DNA of 64,000 nucleotides. Origin: Delphinapterus leucas. Its lineage: Eukaryota; Chordata; Mammalia; Artiodactyla; Monodontidae. The notes beneath the pieces were generated by a model that saw only the letters and a program-made list of their open reading frames with translations, made no database searches and was not told where the DNA came from. Position numbers and translations under genes: made by a program. Positions 1-12,217 of this stretch are shown piece by piece. The DNA is taken from the NCBI RefSeq assembly GCF_002288925.2, contig NW_022098008.1:3914889-3978888 (forward strand), given 5' to 3'. Within the stretch, counting starts at the first letter, position 1. Every line of letters begins with the position of its first letter.

Positions 1-269
1 TTTGCATCCACACATTTCTTTTGCTTCAGAATCATGTGATAAAATTGCCAAAAATCTGCTCAAAGATCTCAGGTTATTCACACCCATGTAGGCAACTGTT
101 AAACCCCAGGATCCTGCACCAGTGTAGTCTCTGTACAGATGCCATGAGGAACAGCTTTCTGGTGTGACATAGAGCATAGCAGAGCTGGCAAGAAGGAAAC
201 TGTCATCACTGAGCAACTGCCACCCTCAATTGTTCTCGTCTAATCCTTACAAAATGCACATTTAGAAGC
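1..269. other. Unannotated intergenic sequence
   Basis: Ordinary mammalian non-coding sequence at the left edge. I see no open frame of note, RNA gene or repeat that I can name. Confidence 0.5.
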
Positions 270-400
270 TCAGGCTTGAGTCTGAGCCCTAGAACTCTGA
301 GCCTGGGTTTCCTCATCTATTAAACAGCAGTAGCAATTGTTCTCCTGTCTGGAAAAGCTAGAGGATGAGAATGAGGTAATGGATGCACAGTGTCTTCTTA
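270..400 (+). mobile_element. MIR SINE fragment
   Basis: The stretch around 298-330 (GAGCCTGGGTTTCCTCATCT) matches the MIR core, in which a 'cctcagtttcctcatctgtaaaatgg' type motif is followed by a 'gaggat..aatgagataatg' block; that second block is visible near 360-385. MIRs are ancient tRNA-derived SINEs mobilised by L2. The copy is decayed and both ends are approximate. The call rests on remembered consensus, not on an alignment. Confidence 0.55.
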
Positions 401-1407
401 ATACTGTAATGCCTCTAGGGATGCTTGCATGCCCTGCCTGAACCCCTGTGTCCTGTGTTCAGTGATGCCTTAGATCCTGGGAATGAGCAAGGCAGGATCC
501 CAGGCCCTCGGGGTTTGAACCGCAAGGAATCCCTAGGGAGGCTCCCAGCCAAGCCCCTGGGGTGAGCTGAGAATGTCATGTGGGTAAAAGACTGCAGTCA
601 GAGGACAGAGCCAAGGCTTGGGAGCTAAGCAGAGCCTAGAGGGACCCCGTGGGCTTGGAAGTGTGCAGAGGGCTGGGCAATCAGAGGATGAGACTGGGGC
701 TGATCTTCCCCAGTGGGTGCATCAGACTAACTCAGAGAAATCGAGTTGGGGCAGGTTTTCTCCCAACAACTGACAACATTTGATCTTCATTTTCAGGCTC
801 AATTTCCCCCTACCTACGTGATCAGTTCTCCTGAAGCCAGGGCAGGATAAGAATTCCAGTCAAGGGTACAGGAAGGCAGGTTTGAGCTGACCTGACAGTG
901 ACAGTTCTGCTGTTTGGACAGAGGATCCTCATTCTACCCTTCTGATGTCATTCCCTGTCTGAAAACCTCAACTTTTTTCTGTGTCCTGTCTTCCAGGGTG
1001 TCTAGAGTCATGTGTGGGTGCCTCTCAGTCCATCCTTAGCAGGACCTGACCCTTTGTGTCATGGTAGCAGGATTTAAAGCAGAAAATTTCTCAGAAATGC
1101 CTGGCAATGCACTTACCCATTTATTTACCCTTTGCTTTGATTTAGAGCAAATGGCTTCTTTTTGCTGTTTTTTTTTTTTTTATTGTCAGATGCTGTGCTT
1201 TTGAGTAAGACTTTCAGTGTGCACTTCTTCTGATGTTGCCATTTGGATTTCCTGCTCCCATCTTTACACCTGCATTCATATTTAGAAACATTTCAAATCT
1301 TTGTAATTGGACATCAGAGGACTTCAAGGTGAGAGATAACAGATGTAACATCTTAAGTGTGACCCTTCACCAATCTGGGGTACCACCATATCTGGACCCA
1401 ACATAAG
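401..1407. other. Unannotated intergenic sequence
   Basis: No gene or confidently named repeat seen. It contains a T-run at about 1170-1184 and ends in a TTC-rich stretch that became the target site of the adjoining L1. Confidence 0.5.
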
Positions 1408-1418
1408 CTCTGCTTCTT

Positions 1419-2572
1419 CTTCTTCTTCTTCTTTTTTTTTTTAATATCTTTATTACAGTATAATTGCTTTAATATGTTGTGTTAGTTTCTGCTGTATAAC
1501 AAAGTGAATCAGCTATACATATACGTATATCCCCATATCCCCTCCCTCTTGCATCTTCCTCCAACCTTCCCTATCCCACCCCTCTAGGTGGTCACAAAAC
1601 ACCCAGCTGATCTCCCTGTGCTATGCAGCTGCTTCCCATTAGCTATCTATTTTATATTTGGTAGTGCATATATGTCAATGCCACTCTCTCACTTTGTCTC
1701 AGCTTACACTTCCCCCTCCCCATGTCCTCAAGTCCATTCTCTAAGTCTGCGTCTTTATTCCTGTCCTGCTCCTAAGTTCTTCAGAACCATTTTTTTTTTT
1801 TTTAGAATCCATATATATGTGTTAGCATACGGTATTTGTTTTTCTCTTTCTGACTTACCTCACTCTGTATGACAGATTCTAGGTCCATCCACCTCACTAC
1901 AAATAACTGAATTTCATTTCCTTTTATGACTGAGTAATATTCCATTGTATATATGTGCCACATCTTCTTTATCCATTCATCTGTCGATGGACACTTAGGT
2001 TACTTCCGTGTCCTGGCTATTATAAATAGTGCTGCAATGAACATTGTGGTACATGACTCTTTTTGAATTATGGTTTTCTCAGGGTATATGCCCAGTAGTG
2101 GGATTGCTGGGTCACATGGTAGTTCTATTTTTAGTTTTTTTAAGGAACCTCCATACTGTTCTCCATAGTGGTTGTATCAATTTACATTCCCACCAACAGT
2201 GCAAGAGGGTTCCCTTTTCTCTACACCCTCTCCAGCATTTATTGTTTGTAGATTTTTTGATGATGGCCATTCTGACTGGTGTGAGGCAATACCTCACTGT
2301 AGTTTTGATTTGCATTTCTCTAATGATTAGTGATGTTGAGCATTCTTTAATGTGTCTGTTGGCAATCTGTATATCTTCTTTGGAGAAATGTCTATTAGGT
2401 CTTCTGCCCGTTTTTGGATTGGGTTTTTGGTTTTTTGATATTGAGCTGCATGAGCTGCTTGTATATTTTTGAGATTAATCCATTGTCAGTTGCTTCATTT
2501 GCAAATATTTTCTTCCATTCTGAAGGTTGTCTTTTCATCTTGTTTATGGTTTCCTTTGTTGTGCAAAAGCTT
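1419..2572 (-). mobile_element. 5'-truncated L1 LINE with target-site duplication
   Basis: Read on the minus strand this is the end of an L1 retrotransposon. From 2572 down to about 2045 it carries the C-terminal part of ORF2. Minus-strand residues such as '[18 protein letters not shown]' and '[11 protein letters not shown]', at 2315-2112, are typical of the region after the reverse transcriptase. The 3' UTR follows and ends in a poly-A tail, seen as a T-run at about 1432-1442. The bases CTCTGCTTCTT occur at 1408-1418 and again at 2573-2583. This 11-base direct repeat is the target-site duplication and fixes both edges. ORF2 is broken into short frames, so the copy is dead. More than 80 percent of a full-length element is missing at the 5' end, as is usual for L1. 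Confidence 0.92.
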
Positions 2573-2583
2573 CTCTGCTTCTT

Positions 2584-2870
2584 TACTCTGTCTTTGTTCC
2601 TGAAATAAAGAGATGAAGTTCTTGAAGCTGGGGACCATATGTTGATAGACACAGTAGTTTTGGTCCAATTCTACAGAAAAGTCAGGTGATTCAACAATCA
2701 GATCTCTCCCTTAGTTTTATTCTTGGGCTGCTAAATGGCTTCAATTAGAACCATTTGCTCTCAGCTTTATGTGGTCTGTCTACCACCAGCTGCACGTCTC
2801 AGATGGGAACATCCTGGCAAAGACCAGTTCCCACAGATGCTTCTTGGTCAAATGTTTTTTTGTGGATGGT
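2584..2870. other. Unannotated intergenic sequence
   Basis: Short non-repetitive stretch between the L1 and a 52-base tandem duplication. Nothing recognised. Confidence 0.45.
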
Positions 2871-2974
2871 GAATCAAGAAAGGTAGAACCTTGATAATAC
2901 TGGCAGTTTCTTCAAGGGCTTTGAATCAAGACAGGCAGAACCTTGATAATACTGACAGTTTCTTCAAGGGCTTT
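2871..2974. repeat. Tandem duplication, 2 x 52 bases
   Basis: Bases 2871-2922 are repeated at 2923-2974 with three mismatches that I can count (A/C, T/C, G/A). Both units begin GAATCAAGA and end TTCAAGGGCTTT. An isolated two-copy array like this usually arises by replication slippage. It sits in a small plus-strand open frame (2891-3109) that I do not regard as coding. Confidence 0.9.
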
Positions 2975-5454
2975 GGCCAAAAAGTGACTCTCAGTGGAGC
3001 ACTCTCCTCTCATGCTTACAGCTGCAATGGCGTTCTCAGAAGTAGCTCTCAGGTGAGCTTTGGAGGCTGTGTTGCAAACTGCTACACACAAGCTACTTCT
3101 GATTTTTAGGACCAGAGTTCAATGTCACAGGACAATTGAGCTTGGGCCGTGAGCTTGGAATTCCTACATCGCTCAGCTAGCTGCAACCGTTGTCAGCCCT
3201 GACTCTTCCTTTTAGTTAAAAAAAATTACCATGAATTAACAACAAGCCTACCCAAATTTGTATACGTTTTTCTCAGTCCTGACTAAGGCATATGTAGGTT
3301 ATTTTTCTGGATACTTTTGCATGAGCATTCTAATGATGGAGTGTAATTTGTTTGAGTTTCAGCTATGGAGAAGAGCCAAGATTCACTAACCTGGGTATAT
3401 ATCCTTGGTATAATTGTGTCTTGCTCGATTTCTTTGAAATTCACTCTGCTTTTCCTGAAAAGCTATCTTCTCAATCTCTTTGGTTTGTGTCTGCAAATCT
3501 CAGTGACCTGAACACATAAAAGGGAGCTGATTCATAGGTTTTGGAAAACTTTGCAAAGAGGCTCTCATTTGGCCGGGTTCCTTTGTCAGGGGCCTGAATC
3601 TGATCCCACTCCCCGAGAGGAGTGTGATGGAGACTCTGACTCGGGTCCTTTTCAGCCCCTCCTGGGAGTGATTATTGAAAGAACAACCCTACCACACTCA
3701 GATCCGTAATTGTCTTGGATAGTATTTTTTCCCAAAGTTTCTCATAAGTTCTTTGTAGGTAAACTTGCCTCATCAGCCAAGGAACTGTCCAATTTCCATG
3801 AGGTTAAACGATTTCCCCGAAGACTATTAAATCTTAATCCAATTTCAGTAGAACAATCTCGTTCTATTGAATTCATTACAGAAATGTTTCCAAGCTTTAA
3901 TTGTACGTGCCTATCTGGAAGGATGGTTTTATGTTCATCAAGTTGAAAGAAAACTCTTTCACTTTCAAAATGTTGGGAAACATTTATGCTCCTCATTCTT
4001 GTCTTATTTAAATATGCAATTTGTAGAATATACCTTGTTGCTGAAACTATTAGTAAATCAGATTAGTACATTCCAGGACTTAAACTAACCTAAATATAAA
4101 AAGTATTTTAAAAAGCTATATTGTAGGTTTGGAAAATAGATAGTGTTTGTTTGTAAACTATAACATTAAAAAGGGACAATTAGATTCCCTCTTTATTAGC
4201 CCTGGTAGGAAAAAAACAGGCTATGCAAGCCATGTGGTCACATACATGTCAAAAATAAAAAGTTTTTTTTGTGTGTAGGAGCTGGAAGGATAGTAAAGGT
4301 TTTTGGAAGAGCAGAGCAGAGAGTGCCACACTTCCAGGGAAGCACCCACTCCTGTACACGTTGCAGAAGCCGTCCAAGATATCTGTTTCCCATTGAGGGG
4401 GAACATCAACCGAGGTTGGTGAGAACCTAGGACACTCTTTCGGATGCCAGTGCCTATCCAAGTACAGAGTGGCCACTTAAAGGAAATCACAGATGACTGA
4501 AGGGCATGATAGGCATTCAAAGGTGGCTTTGAGGAGGTACCTAGTCAGAGTGGGAACAATAAAAGGGATGCCAGCGTGTATGTTGTAGGTGAGAGTTTAA
4601 TTTGTACTCAGCCTAGTTCTCCAAACAGAGGCTGTCTTTGCTTTATACAAGCATTGTGTGCCATCTGCAAGAACCCTGACCATACACATGTAACATGTCT
4701 TGTCCTGTGAGCCACAGTCCTACAAAGCATTGTCCCACCAAAAATGTCATTTGCCCCTGTTGAAAAATGCAGAATCCATCTATTAGCTGCCTCCTCCAAT
4801 TTCCCTGTATGTCACAGTCATCACTATTTTTCCCAAATCACCCCAATCCCAAGTGCTAAGTCATATCTTGATCATTGCTGCTGTTGATCAGCTAATCGGT
4901 ACCCAAGTACAGACATTCATCTCTAAAGGTCCTTCTTCCCAGCTCTTCCAGGCCCATTAGTCTTCCCAAGTCCATTAGCCCAAGTGTGGGCAATACCAAT
5001 ATTCAGTGCTGCTCATCCGAAATGTAACATATGTAATGTTATATTCAACATTCACATTGTTAAACTATTCCTAGTCTGTCCATCTTATTCCTCTTGTTTC
5101 CTCAAGTAGATCAAACTTCATGTCCCCACATCCTTGCTAGATGAGTGACCCCTAGGGGATGATCGTTATCAGAGCTGCTTTATAAATCACAACTCTGACC
5201 CACATTAATGTATGATGTTCAGCCAACTACTTGAACTTCTCAGCATATCAGTAACAACCTGTGTGACACACATCAATCATCCTCCCCAAACCAGAAAAGA
5301 TGTCCTTCCAATACTATCACTCCTGTTCCAGATAGGTCTGCTTTTAGGGTCCCACCACCTCACCCAAAATCTCCATCCAGGCATCTGGTCAACCTCTGTT
5401 ATTGCACATTTTGTGCCCACCATCCACCTTCTCCAGGGTCTCTCATTGCCTAGA
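2975..5454. other. Unannotated intergenic sequence
   Basis: About 2.5 kb with no gene I can support. Open frames are short and conflict between strands. No young SINE or LINE is present. Part of it may be old repeat decayed beyond recognition by eye. Confidence 0.5.
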
Positions 5455-5640
5455 ACAACACTGTTCAATATAAATATAAAATTAAGTGAGATATTTTACA
5501 TTCTCTTTCTGCACCACGTCTCTGAAATCCACTGTGTGTTTCTCACTTACAGTAAATCTCAGTTCAGACTGACCCAAGTTCAAGTACTCAGTAGGCACAC
5601 ACAGCCAGTGATGGGTGTACTGGAAAGTGCTGGCCTAGAG
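5455..5640 (+). mobile_element. Ancient interspersed repeat (MER-type, name uncertain)
   Basis: The order of motifs 'gagatattttacattct', 'tctctgaaatccactgtgtg', 'cacttacagtaaatctcagttcagact' and 'caagtactcagtaggcac' follows a common old mammalian repeat in which a transcript-like strand ends with a 'tcaagtgctcaatagccacatgtggc' block. I recognise the consensus but cannot name the family with confidence. It lies just upstream of the MLT1 LTR. Confidence 0.5.
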
Positions 5641-5779
5641 AATCACAGCGGTGCCTGTCTGGCACTTATCACTCTACTGCCCTATCTGTGTTATGTTCAG
5701 ATCCTAGGGCACCATGATAACATTTAAAATCTTTCAATGCCAAACCACTGCCAAACTAATAAAATAAATATTTCCTAGA

Positions 5780-6163
5780 TGTATTAGTCTGCCAAGGCTG
5801 CTATAACAAAATACCACAAACTGGGTGGTTTAAACAATAGGAATTTACTTTCTCATAATTCTTGAGGCTGTAAGTCTAAGATGAAGTTGTTGGCAGGGTT
5901 GGTTTCTTCTGAGGTCTCTCTCCTTGGCTTGCAGATGGCAACCTTCTTTGTTCTCACACGACTGCCCCTCAGTCAGTGTGTTATCTGTATCCTAATCTCC
6001 TCTTATTACAAGGACACCAGTCATATTGGATAAGAGCCCATCCCAATGGTCTTAATTTACCCTTAATCATTTATTTAAGGATCATGTCTTCAAAGACATT
6101 CTGACATATCAGGGGTTAGGAGTTCAACATGAATTTTAGGGGGACACAATTCAGCCCATAACA
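5780..6163 (-). mobile_element. MLT1-type (MaLR) LTR, near complete
   Basis: On the minus strand the element begins TGTTATGGGCTGAATTGTGT at 6163. It continues through the 'aactcctaacccc' and 'actggtgtccttgtaataagagg' blocks and ends at 5780 with 'gcagactaataca'. These are the diagnostic start, middle and end of mammalian MLT1 LTRs (ERVL-MaLR class). The flanks CTAGA (5775-5779) and CTGGA (6164-6168) look like a 5-base target duplication with one later change. It is a solo LTR with no internal sequence beside it. Confidence 0.85.
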
Positions 6164-8904
6164 CTGGACTGCCATGGAGGGCCCTCAATAATATTAGCAG
6201 AAATATTTCTCATATCCTTCTCTTTTGTTTCCTAATCTCTAGGAAATTTTACCCCTGACTCACCTTAGAACATCCCACTGTCTGTTTACCTCCACACCTT
6301 CTGTTTGTCCCCCACAGGGATATGTGCCATGATCACCCTGCTGCCAAGACCCTTCAAATTCTCTTCCAAGTTCCCTCCCCCATTGGGCCCCTCCTTATCC
6401 CTTCATTAAAAGTAACGCACTCTTCAACCAAACCTTTAAAGTTGGCATGAACAGTGCATTGCCTCAGGTTACAGTTATTTATTTGAAATATAATAACACC
6501 ATTGCAGGGTAAGTTATATGAAACTATGATAGAATGCCTAGCACAGGGATTGAGCAAAGGGGACATGTGGGATGCATCTGAGTCCCTTGCCTTTTATTAC
6601 ACAACCACATAATGAGAGCTGGTTGAACTGAATCAGAGCAGTCAGGAAGACCTTGGCAATAGGCAGTGATAGCTCAGTGGCTTATATTAGTATCTGAGTT
6701 TGATGAGATTACCATAGAGCCCACACTCAACTGAAAGCCTTGTCGTAGACACAAATCTCAACTTGTCTACCGAATGGGCACAGCTATTCTTCTCCTGCGC
6801 TCTCAACAGACACCTGCACGCAGGCTTCTCCAACTAAAGGCAGGAGACAGCAGCTTCATTATACCTCCTTGGCTGCCTCTGGCTGTCCAAAGCAACTAAA
6901 CCGCCTCCCATTTAATCAAAGACTCACCTAAATCTTTGTTTTGAAATCACCTGTTAGTTTTTAATGAATATAATGATTTTTGTTTGTGCGACAGGATCAG
7001 TATATGACTTCTTTAATGATAAAAGCCCAGGTAGGAAGGGGCTAAGCAAGCACCTGGCCCAGAAGCATTTGTTGGGCAAGACACATCTGAAAGCACCTGG
7101 CACCTCTCTCTGGTTAGCCTACTAAATGTCTCAGCTCCAGGGTCCTCGGGGAAGATGAAGCATTTGTGGTCCACTGCCTGCCTTCGGCCGCCCACAGCCT
7201 TCCAAATGCAGGGGCTGACGTTACCAGTGTAGATCTCCCCGACTGCTCTTTCCTCTGTCTGGAAGCTTAACCAGAAATTTCCCCAGTACAGTAACTCCTG
7301 GCCTGACTGTGGAGTGACCCTGACTGGGTAACTGTGAACCAATATTCATCTCTTTTTCTTTTTCCCTCATGACATGGGTCAGGGACAGTCCCTGAGAGAC
7401 AGATCTTTTTCCTTTTTTTCTCTCTAATCCTTTATTCACTTCACTAGAAAGAGATAAAGGGATTTACCCTGTGCAGATGACTAGATTCTCTTTTTTCTTT
7501 TTAACAACAAATTATGCTTCTATCAGATGTGACTCTTTAACCCTGTACAGTAAAAGGAGAAAAAGGAATCTTGAGCTAGAAACATATTTTTATTATTAAT
7601 GTTTTGCTTATTCCTCACCCAGAGTTTAATGACCAACCCGATTTCAAGCCCAAACATTCACAATATTCCTTTTAAACAGCAGACTGGTAGGTGGGCTCTA
7701 GTTCTACCATTCCTGGGGTCAAAAGTGGTCCAACAAGGAAGTACTCAATAATTATTAACAATTATTAGGAGAAAAGTGGAGTGAGTATTTGCCTTTTGAG
7801 AACTACATCCCCAAATTAATGTTTTCTGAAGGAAAGAAAATGGCTAGCAGATCCGCCCACGACTTCACAGTTTCCGCTTGGGGCCCATGGTAAAGGGTGT
7901 GGCTGGGACTTGTAGGGAGGAGATTACTGAGGGTAGCCCTGCCCAGATACGGACAGTTCCTAAATGATTTAATGTAAGAGGTTTGCGTCACCCTCTGAGA
8001 CTCCCAGGACTTTTCTATCTAGATCAAACTTCCCTGGCATTCTGACCTCCCCTCAGAATGAGAAATAAAGGAATCCCATACAAGGACTGTCATCTCTGAC
8101 CCCACACTGAACCAGAAATCCAAACAAATAATGTGAATTTTCTCCAAGTTCAAGGGTGAAATTTTAATAAAGTGGGTTCAGATTGTATCAAAGTACTTGT
8201 TTCATGTTTATTCTAAGTTATTCAACAAAATCCCCACTGTTTTCTTTTGGAAGGCCGTGCCAAAGCCAAGTTCAATCTGATTGATGGATTGTTGATCATA
8301 GTGATCCGAAAGTCATTTCCTGCCATCAGGATAACCTGGGGCAGGTGGGGAATCATCTGGACATCTCAAGGCCACCGTAAGCCCCTGACATGGGATCAGC
8401 CTCAGCAGGTTTACTCTGATCCGGGTCTGTGCAAAGTCCTCGACAAGGCAGAGCTGAGCTGCCCAGAGGATGTTGGCCTCAGGCTCTCTTCACTCCTTCC
8501 CCACAAGGAGCCCCAGCCCTGGACACCTCGTGGCCAGGCCGCCAGGGCATACGTTCCTCCCTCCAGGCGGTAGCATCTGACTAGTGATCCCTGTACCCTC
8601 GGTCCAATGCTTCATTGGTCCCAGTAGGGAGCTGAGCAGAAACACCTGGTTTCTAGAAGCTGGTGATGCCTGCTAGCAAGCACATCTACAGCTTCCCAGA
8701 AAGGAAGCAGTCAGCCACCATAACAATGCACATCATGCTCGGTTGTGCAGGCATGCCATGATTCCAGTGAACTCCACGACCTCAGCAAGGCTGACACAGC
8801 CAGTCCTGGGTTAGTGGTTTGATGGTGAAATAAAAGAAAACTGGCACCTGGCCATGCCCCAACACACAAGGGCCATAGCTGCCCAGCCTTCAGAGGGCTC
8901 CCCC
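6164..8904. other. Unannotated intergenic sequence
   Basis: About 2.7 kb without a supportable gene. Several 60-110 codon frames lie on both strands and overlap each other, as expected by chance. No tRNA, SINE or LTR hallmark was seen. Confidence 0.5.
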
Positions 8905-9095
8905 TACCAGGCACAGTGCTAGGGCCTTTGAGTGCATCATCTGGTTTACTCCTCACAGAAACTCTAATGGGGCAGATGTTTGTAACCCACATTGCAAGTG
9001 AGGGAACTGAAACTTCTAATGGTTAAGTGATTTATTAAATATTTGCCAATCAAAGGAAGAACTGGGTTTGAACCAAAGTTTCCCCTTCTCTCTAA
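8905..9095 (-). mobile_element. MIR SINE
   Basis: Read as given, the sequence runs 'caggcacagtgctagggcc', 'actcctcacagaaactctaatggggcag' and 'gagggaactgaaacttctaatggttaag', then a 'gggtttgaacc' block. This is the reverse complement of the MIR order (tRNA-like head, core, 3' tail), so the element lies on the minus strand. Decayed but nearly full length. Confidence 0.72.
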
Positions 9096-9393
9096 ATGGC
9101 TGCTAATGTTAGGACTCAGCCGCATACACTGTCTCTTCTATACACCCATCTGTCTCTCTTAAAGCTTCAATTCAAACTTCAGCTCCTCTGCAGAGTTTCT
9201 TCGATTTACAGAGAGGTCTTACAGCTATGTGCTCAGTTATCACACCAGCCCTGCTGAAGCAATGACCTCTGCCATGGTTAGAATCTGACCTAAATCTGCT
9301 ACTCAAGAGAATCTGAAGACCTGGAAGACAGGGAACAGGTATTTTGCTGTGAGGACTGCCAGCATCCATCTCAGGATGGACAACATCCATTTG

Positions 9394-9572
9394 GCAAAGG
9401 GAGGAAAAAGAGGAAAGGGAAGAACAGAGGAAGAAGGAGGGATGGAAGGAAGGAAAGAAGGAAGAAAGGGAGGAAGGAAGGGAGGGAGGGACTGGGGAGG
9501 AGGGAGGGAGGGAGTTAGGAAGGAAGGAAGGAAGGAAGGAAGGAAGGAAGGAAGGAAGGAAGGGAAGAAAAG
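9394..9572. repeat. Purine-rich (GGAA)n microsatellite tract
   Basis: About 180 bases are almost entirely A and G on the plus strand, with only a few C or T interruptions. A clean tetranucleotide run of GGAA/GAAG units lies at about 9517-9562. The reverse strand is the matching polypyrimidine tract, which gives a low-complexity serine-proline-phenylalanine frame (9657-9172) with no coding meaning. Such mirror-like purine tracts can form triplex DNA in vitro and are highly variable in length. Confidence 0.93.
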
Positions 9573-10439
9573 TAGACTTTTTGTATGACAACCACAGCCA
9601 TCTGTCAGAAAAGAATATTATTATTTCTAGTGTATGAATTGAAAAATAAATGGACAATTAAATGTGGCCTGAATCTTTCCATTGTGGGGTAATTAATGGG
9701 ACAGCTTTGACCATGTGACCCACAGGAGGAAATTTTCATATGTCCACAAACAGGGATTAAGAATCAGAGAGAAAATATTTGATTTCTATTAGGAGCCAAT
9801 TAATGAAATTTTAATTCAACGTTTGTTGAGAGTGATAGCCTGATACTTACATTATTAATTGACCATATTTTCCTTAACTCGAACTAAAATAATAAAAATA
9901 TTTAAGTAAAGAAAAACTGGTCCATTCTCCGACCTAATAAAAATATGGAATAATCTTCCCTAACACAGAGTACGATGCCAATAGGTACTCAATGAATTCA
10001 TGCTGAAAGCATGCATAAATACATGAATGTCTGAATCAGTGAGTAAATGAATCTTTCTCAACCATTGGCATAGATAATATAACAAAAGTGAAGACAGTCA
10101 AACTGAAAATAGGAGTGAAAAGCAAGATAAAGTTGAGCATCCCAGAGGATTACTGAGTAGTAAGATAGCACCAAGAAATTCATTAAGAAGGGATTAAAAG
10201 AAAAGCCAAGGAAAACTAAGAGACACTTAAGAAGATACACATAGAGACTCCAGTAAACTCTCAGTAGCAACAATAGTCTACAAGTTGACAATTGAAACAG
10301 CTTCCAATTTAATAAAAGCCCTGCATCTTTTATAAGAAACTCAATCGGATATCAAAGTGAGTTGAGAAAAACAAATCCACATAGGATCATAAGGTAGGGA
10401 AATTTAGAACAACAAAGCAAAGGAAAAAAATGTAAAAAT
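9573..10439. other. AT-rich intergenic sequence
   Basis: AT-rich sequence with a weak L2/MIR-tail resemblance at about 9965-10050 (a 'ggtactcaatgaattca' phrase). The rest may be an older part of the LINE fossil that follows. No gene seen. Confidence 0.4.
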
Positions 10440-10620
10440 TTTCAGAATTTTGTTTAACAAAAAGAAATATGTTAGATTGGTAGCAGACTTCTCACTGGTA
10501 AAATTGATGCAGAAAGCATTGGAATAACAACTTGAAATTGCTAAGGGGAAAAAAAAATCAACCTTGAATTATGTGTTGTTCCATGACTATTCAAATTTAT
10601 GATATAAAATAAAACATTTT
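10440..10620 (+). mobile_element. Ancient HAL1 / L1M-like LINE fragment
   Basis: At 10478-10560 the phrases 'gtagcagacttctcactgg', 'gcagaaagcattggaataac' and 'aaccttgaattat' follow the order of old L1M/HAL1 consensus, in which 'gacttctcagcagaaacc', 'gaagacagtggaa' and 'caacctagaattctat' occur in a row. The copy is heavily diverged. Its true extent may reach several hundred bases either way in the AT-rich surroundings. Confidence 0.5.
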
Positions 10621-11769
10621 CAGTTTTAAAATTCTAAACGAGTTAACTAACGTCCTACAATTAAATAAACTAAACACGATAAAAAGAGGAAAAGTGTAGG
10701 TAGAGGCATGGAATGGGATTACAGAAACTATGCTCACCTAAGACCTTGCTAACATACATGTGGTATTATAATTAATTATGGGTCTAAATTTGATTTTTGT
10801 GGTTAAAGGGCTGACACTAAAATTCTAGATAACAGAATCAGAATGAGGAGGTCTGGGTGGGTAGCTAAAGCACAACATGCTCCTTACCCTACTGTAGAAG
10901 AACAGAGATCCTAAATAGTTTCAGACATTGTTACAAAAATTCAGAGTGAACCATAATTACTAAAAGTATGGGTAACATTAAAGAAAGAATGAAGAAACTG
11001 TTTTAATCTAGTAGAAAGCAATATTAGAAAAATAAGCCAAGAGAGAAAGAAAGAGAATTGCTGTTTAATCATTTTAAAAATCTTCCAAATGTTCCCTTCC
11101 AATGGTTAGTGAATCTGTCATTTGTGAGTTGGTGCTCTGCCCTCACAAGGAAGAAACTCGAACTCACGTCCCAGACTCTTGCAGCTTAGGTGCAAGCATG
11201 TGACCTTGGCTCCACCAATCAGCATATTTGGACAAAACTGAATGAGGCTTCTATCCAGAAACCAGAACATCTAAAAAGTAGATGCCTTGTGGATTCCAGC
11301 ATGGTGAGGGGAAGGGTAAAGACCCGTCCACCAGGTCCAGCCCTGGCATCCACACTGAGCACCACAGGGCTGTCGGCAAAGGCTGGGCTGAGCGGGGCAG
11401 TGGGCTTTTCCTGCTATAGCAATCCCGCGGTGTCGGGTGGGTGCTGCTCCTGACTGAACCACCTCAAAGGATGGTTCTCTTCCTCTGAGACACTCTCTGA
11501 GTGTCTCCAATATTTTATTATTTATTTTCATGATTATTTTTTTTTCTGTTTTAACGATCTAGAATTGTTTTGTGTGTAACCAACAACCCTGAAACGTATG
11601 ATACCTGGTGAAGAAAACACAATGTCATTATGGTAATACTTGATTCAAGCAGGATTCTTCAGTGGATGCAAAAACTAATGAGTGAACATTTGATAAACAA
11701 TAAACATGTACATAGACTCAAAATTACTTGTTAATTACAAAGGGAATATTAACTTTACCGTGGGTTCAC
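10621..11769. other. Unannotated intergenic sequence
   Basis: Mostly AT-rich sequence with a GC-richer island at about 11180-11460 that carries opposed short open frames. No gene is supported and no clear repeat was identified. Confidence 0.45.
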
Positions 11770-12187
11770 CTAACACAATCTTAGCCAAGTAATCTGAGTT
11801 AATATCCCTAATGAGATAAACTGACATCCTCTGAATACAGATATGATGCCCTAGAAAGAAAACATTTTTTTAGCATTTATGCCCCCAAAGAAGCATAACT
11901 TGTGTTTATCATGAGGAAGCATGCAATAAACCCAAACTGAGAGACATTGTACAAAATAATAGGGCTGAATTCTTAAAGTCAGAATCATAGAAGAAAAAAG
12001 GACGACTGAGTACATATTCTGAATTAAAGGAGACTAAATAGACATGGCAATTAAATGTAATATGGGATTTTGAATTGGATCCCAGAGTATAAAAAAGAAA
12101 AGTAGCTGCAATAAATATTATTGGGAAAATTAGTAAAATTTGAAGGTGAACTGTGGACTAGTATGTAGGTAAGGTATGTACGTTTAT
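11770..12187 (+). mobile_element. L1M 3' UTR fossil
   Basis: Motifs in order are 'agatatgatgccctagaaag', 'catgaggaagca', 'aaacccaaactgagagacat', 'ttaaaggagactaaataga', 'catggcaattaaatg', 'ggattttgaattggatcc' and 'tattattgggaaaattag'. Together they reproduce the 3' untranslated region of old L1M elements. Plus orientation. A recent slippage repeat follows directly. Confidence 0.75.
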
Positions 12188-12217
12188 GGTATGTAAAGGT
12201 ATGTAAAGGTATGTAAA
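12188..12217. repeat. Short tandem repeat, 3 x 10 bases
   Basis: Three perfect copies of GGTATGTAAA, with related GGTATGTA phrases just upstream at about 12173. Local slippage product at the end of the L1M fossil. Confidence 0.9.

Noticed and set aside
2044..2652. Several frames on both strands
   Set aside because: They are the ORF2 remnant of the minus-strand L1 and its shadows; the element is 5'-truncated and broken.
5212..5727. Plus-strand 171-codon frame, the longest in the AT-rich part
   Set aside because: It runs through an ancient interspersed repeat (5455-5640), has no signal of a known family, and carries no exon-like splice sites that I could recognise.
9172..9657. Minus-strand 161-codon frame with Ser-Phe-Leu-Pro repeats
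   Set aside because: Direct translation of the polypyrimidine strand of the (GGAA)n microsatellite.
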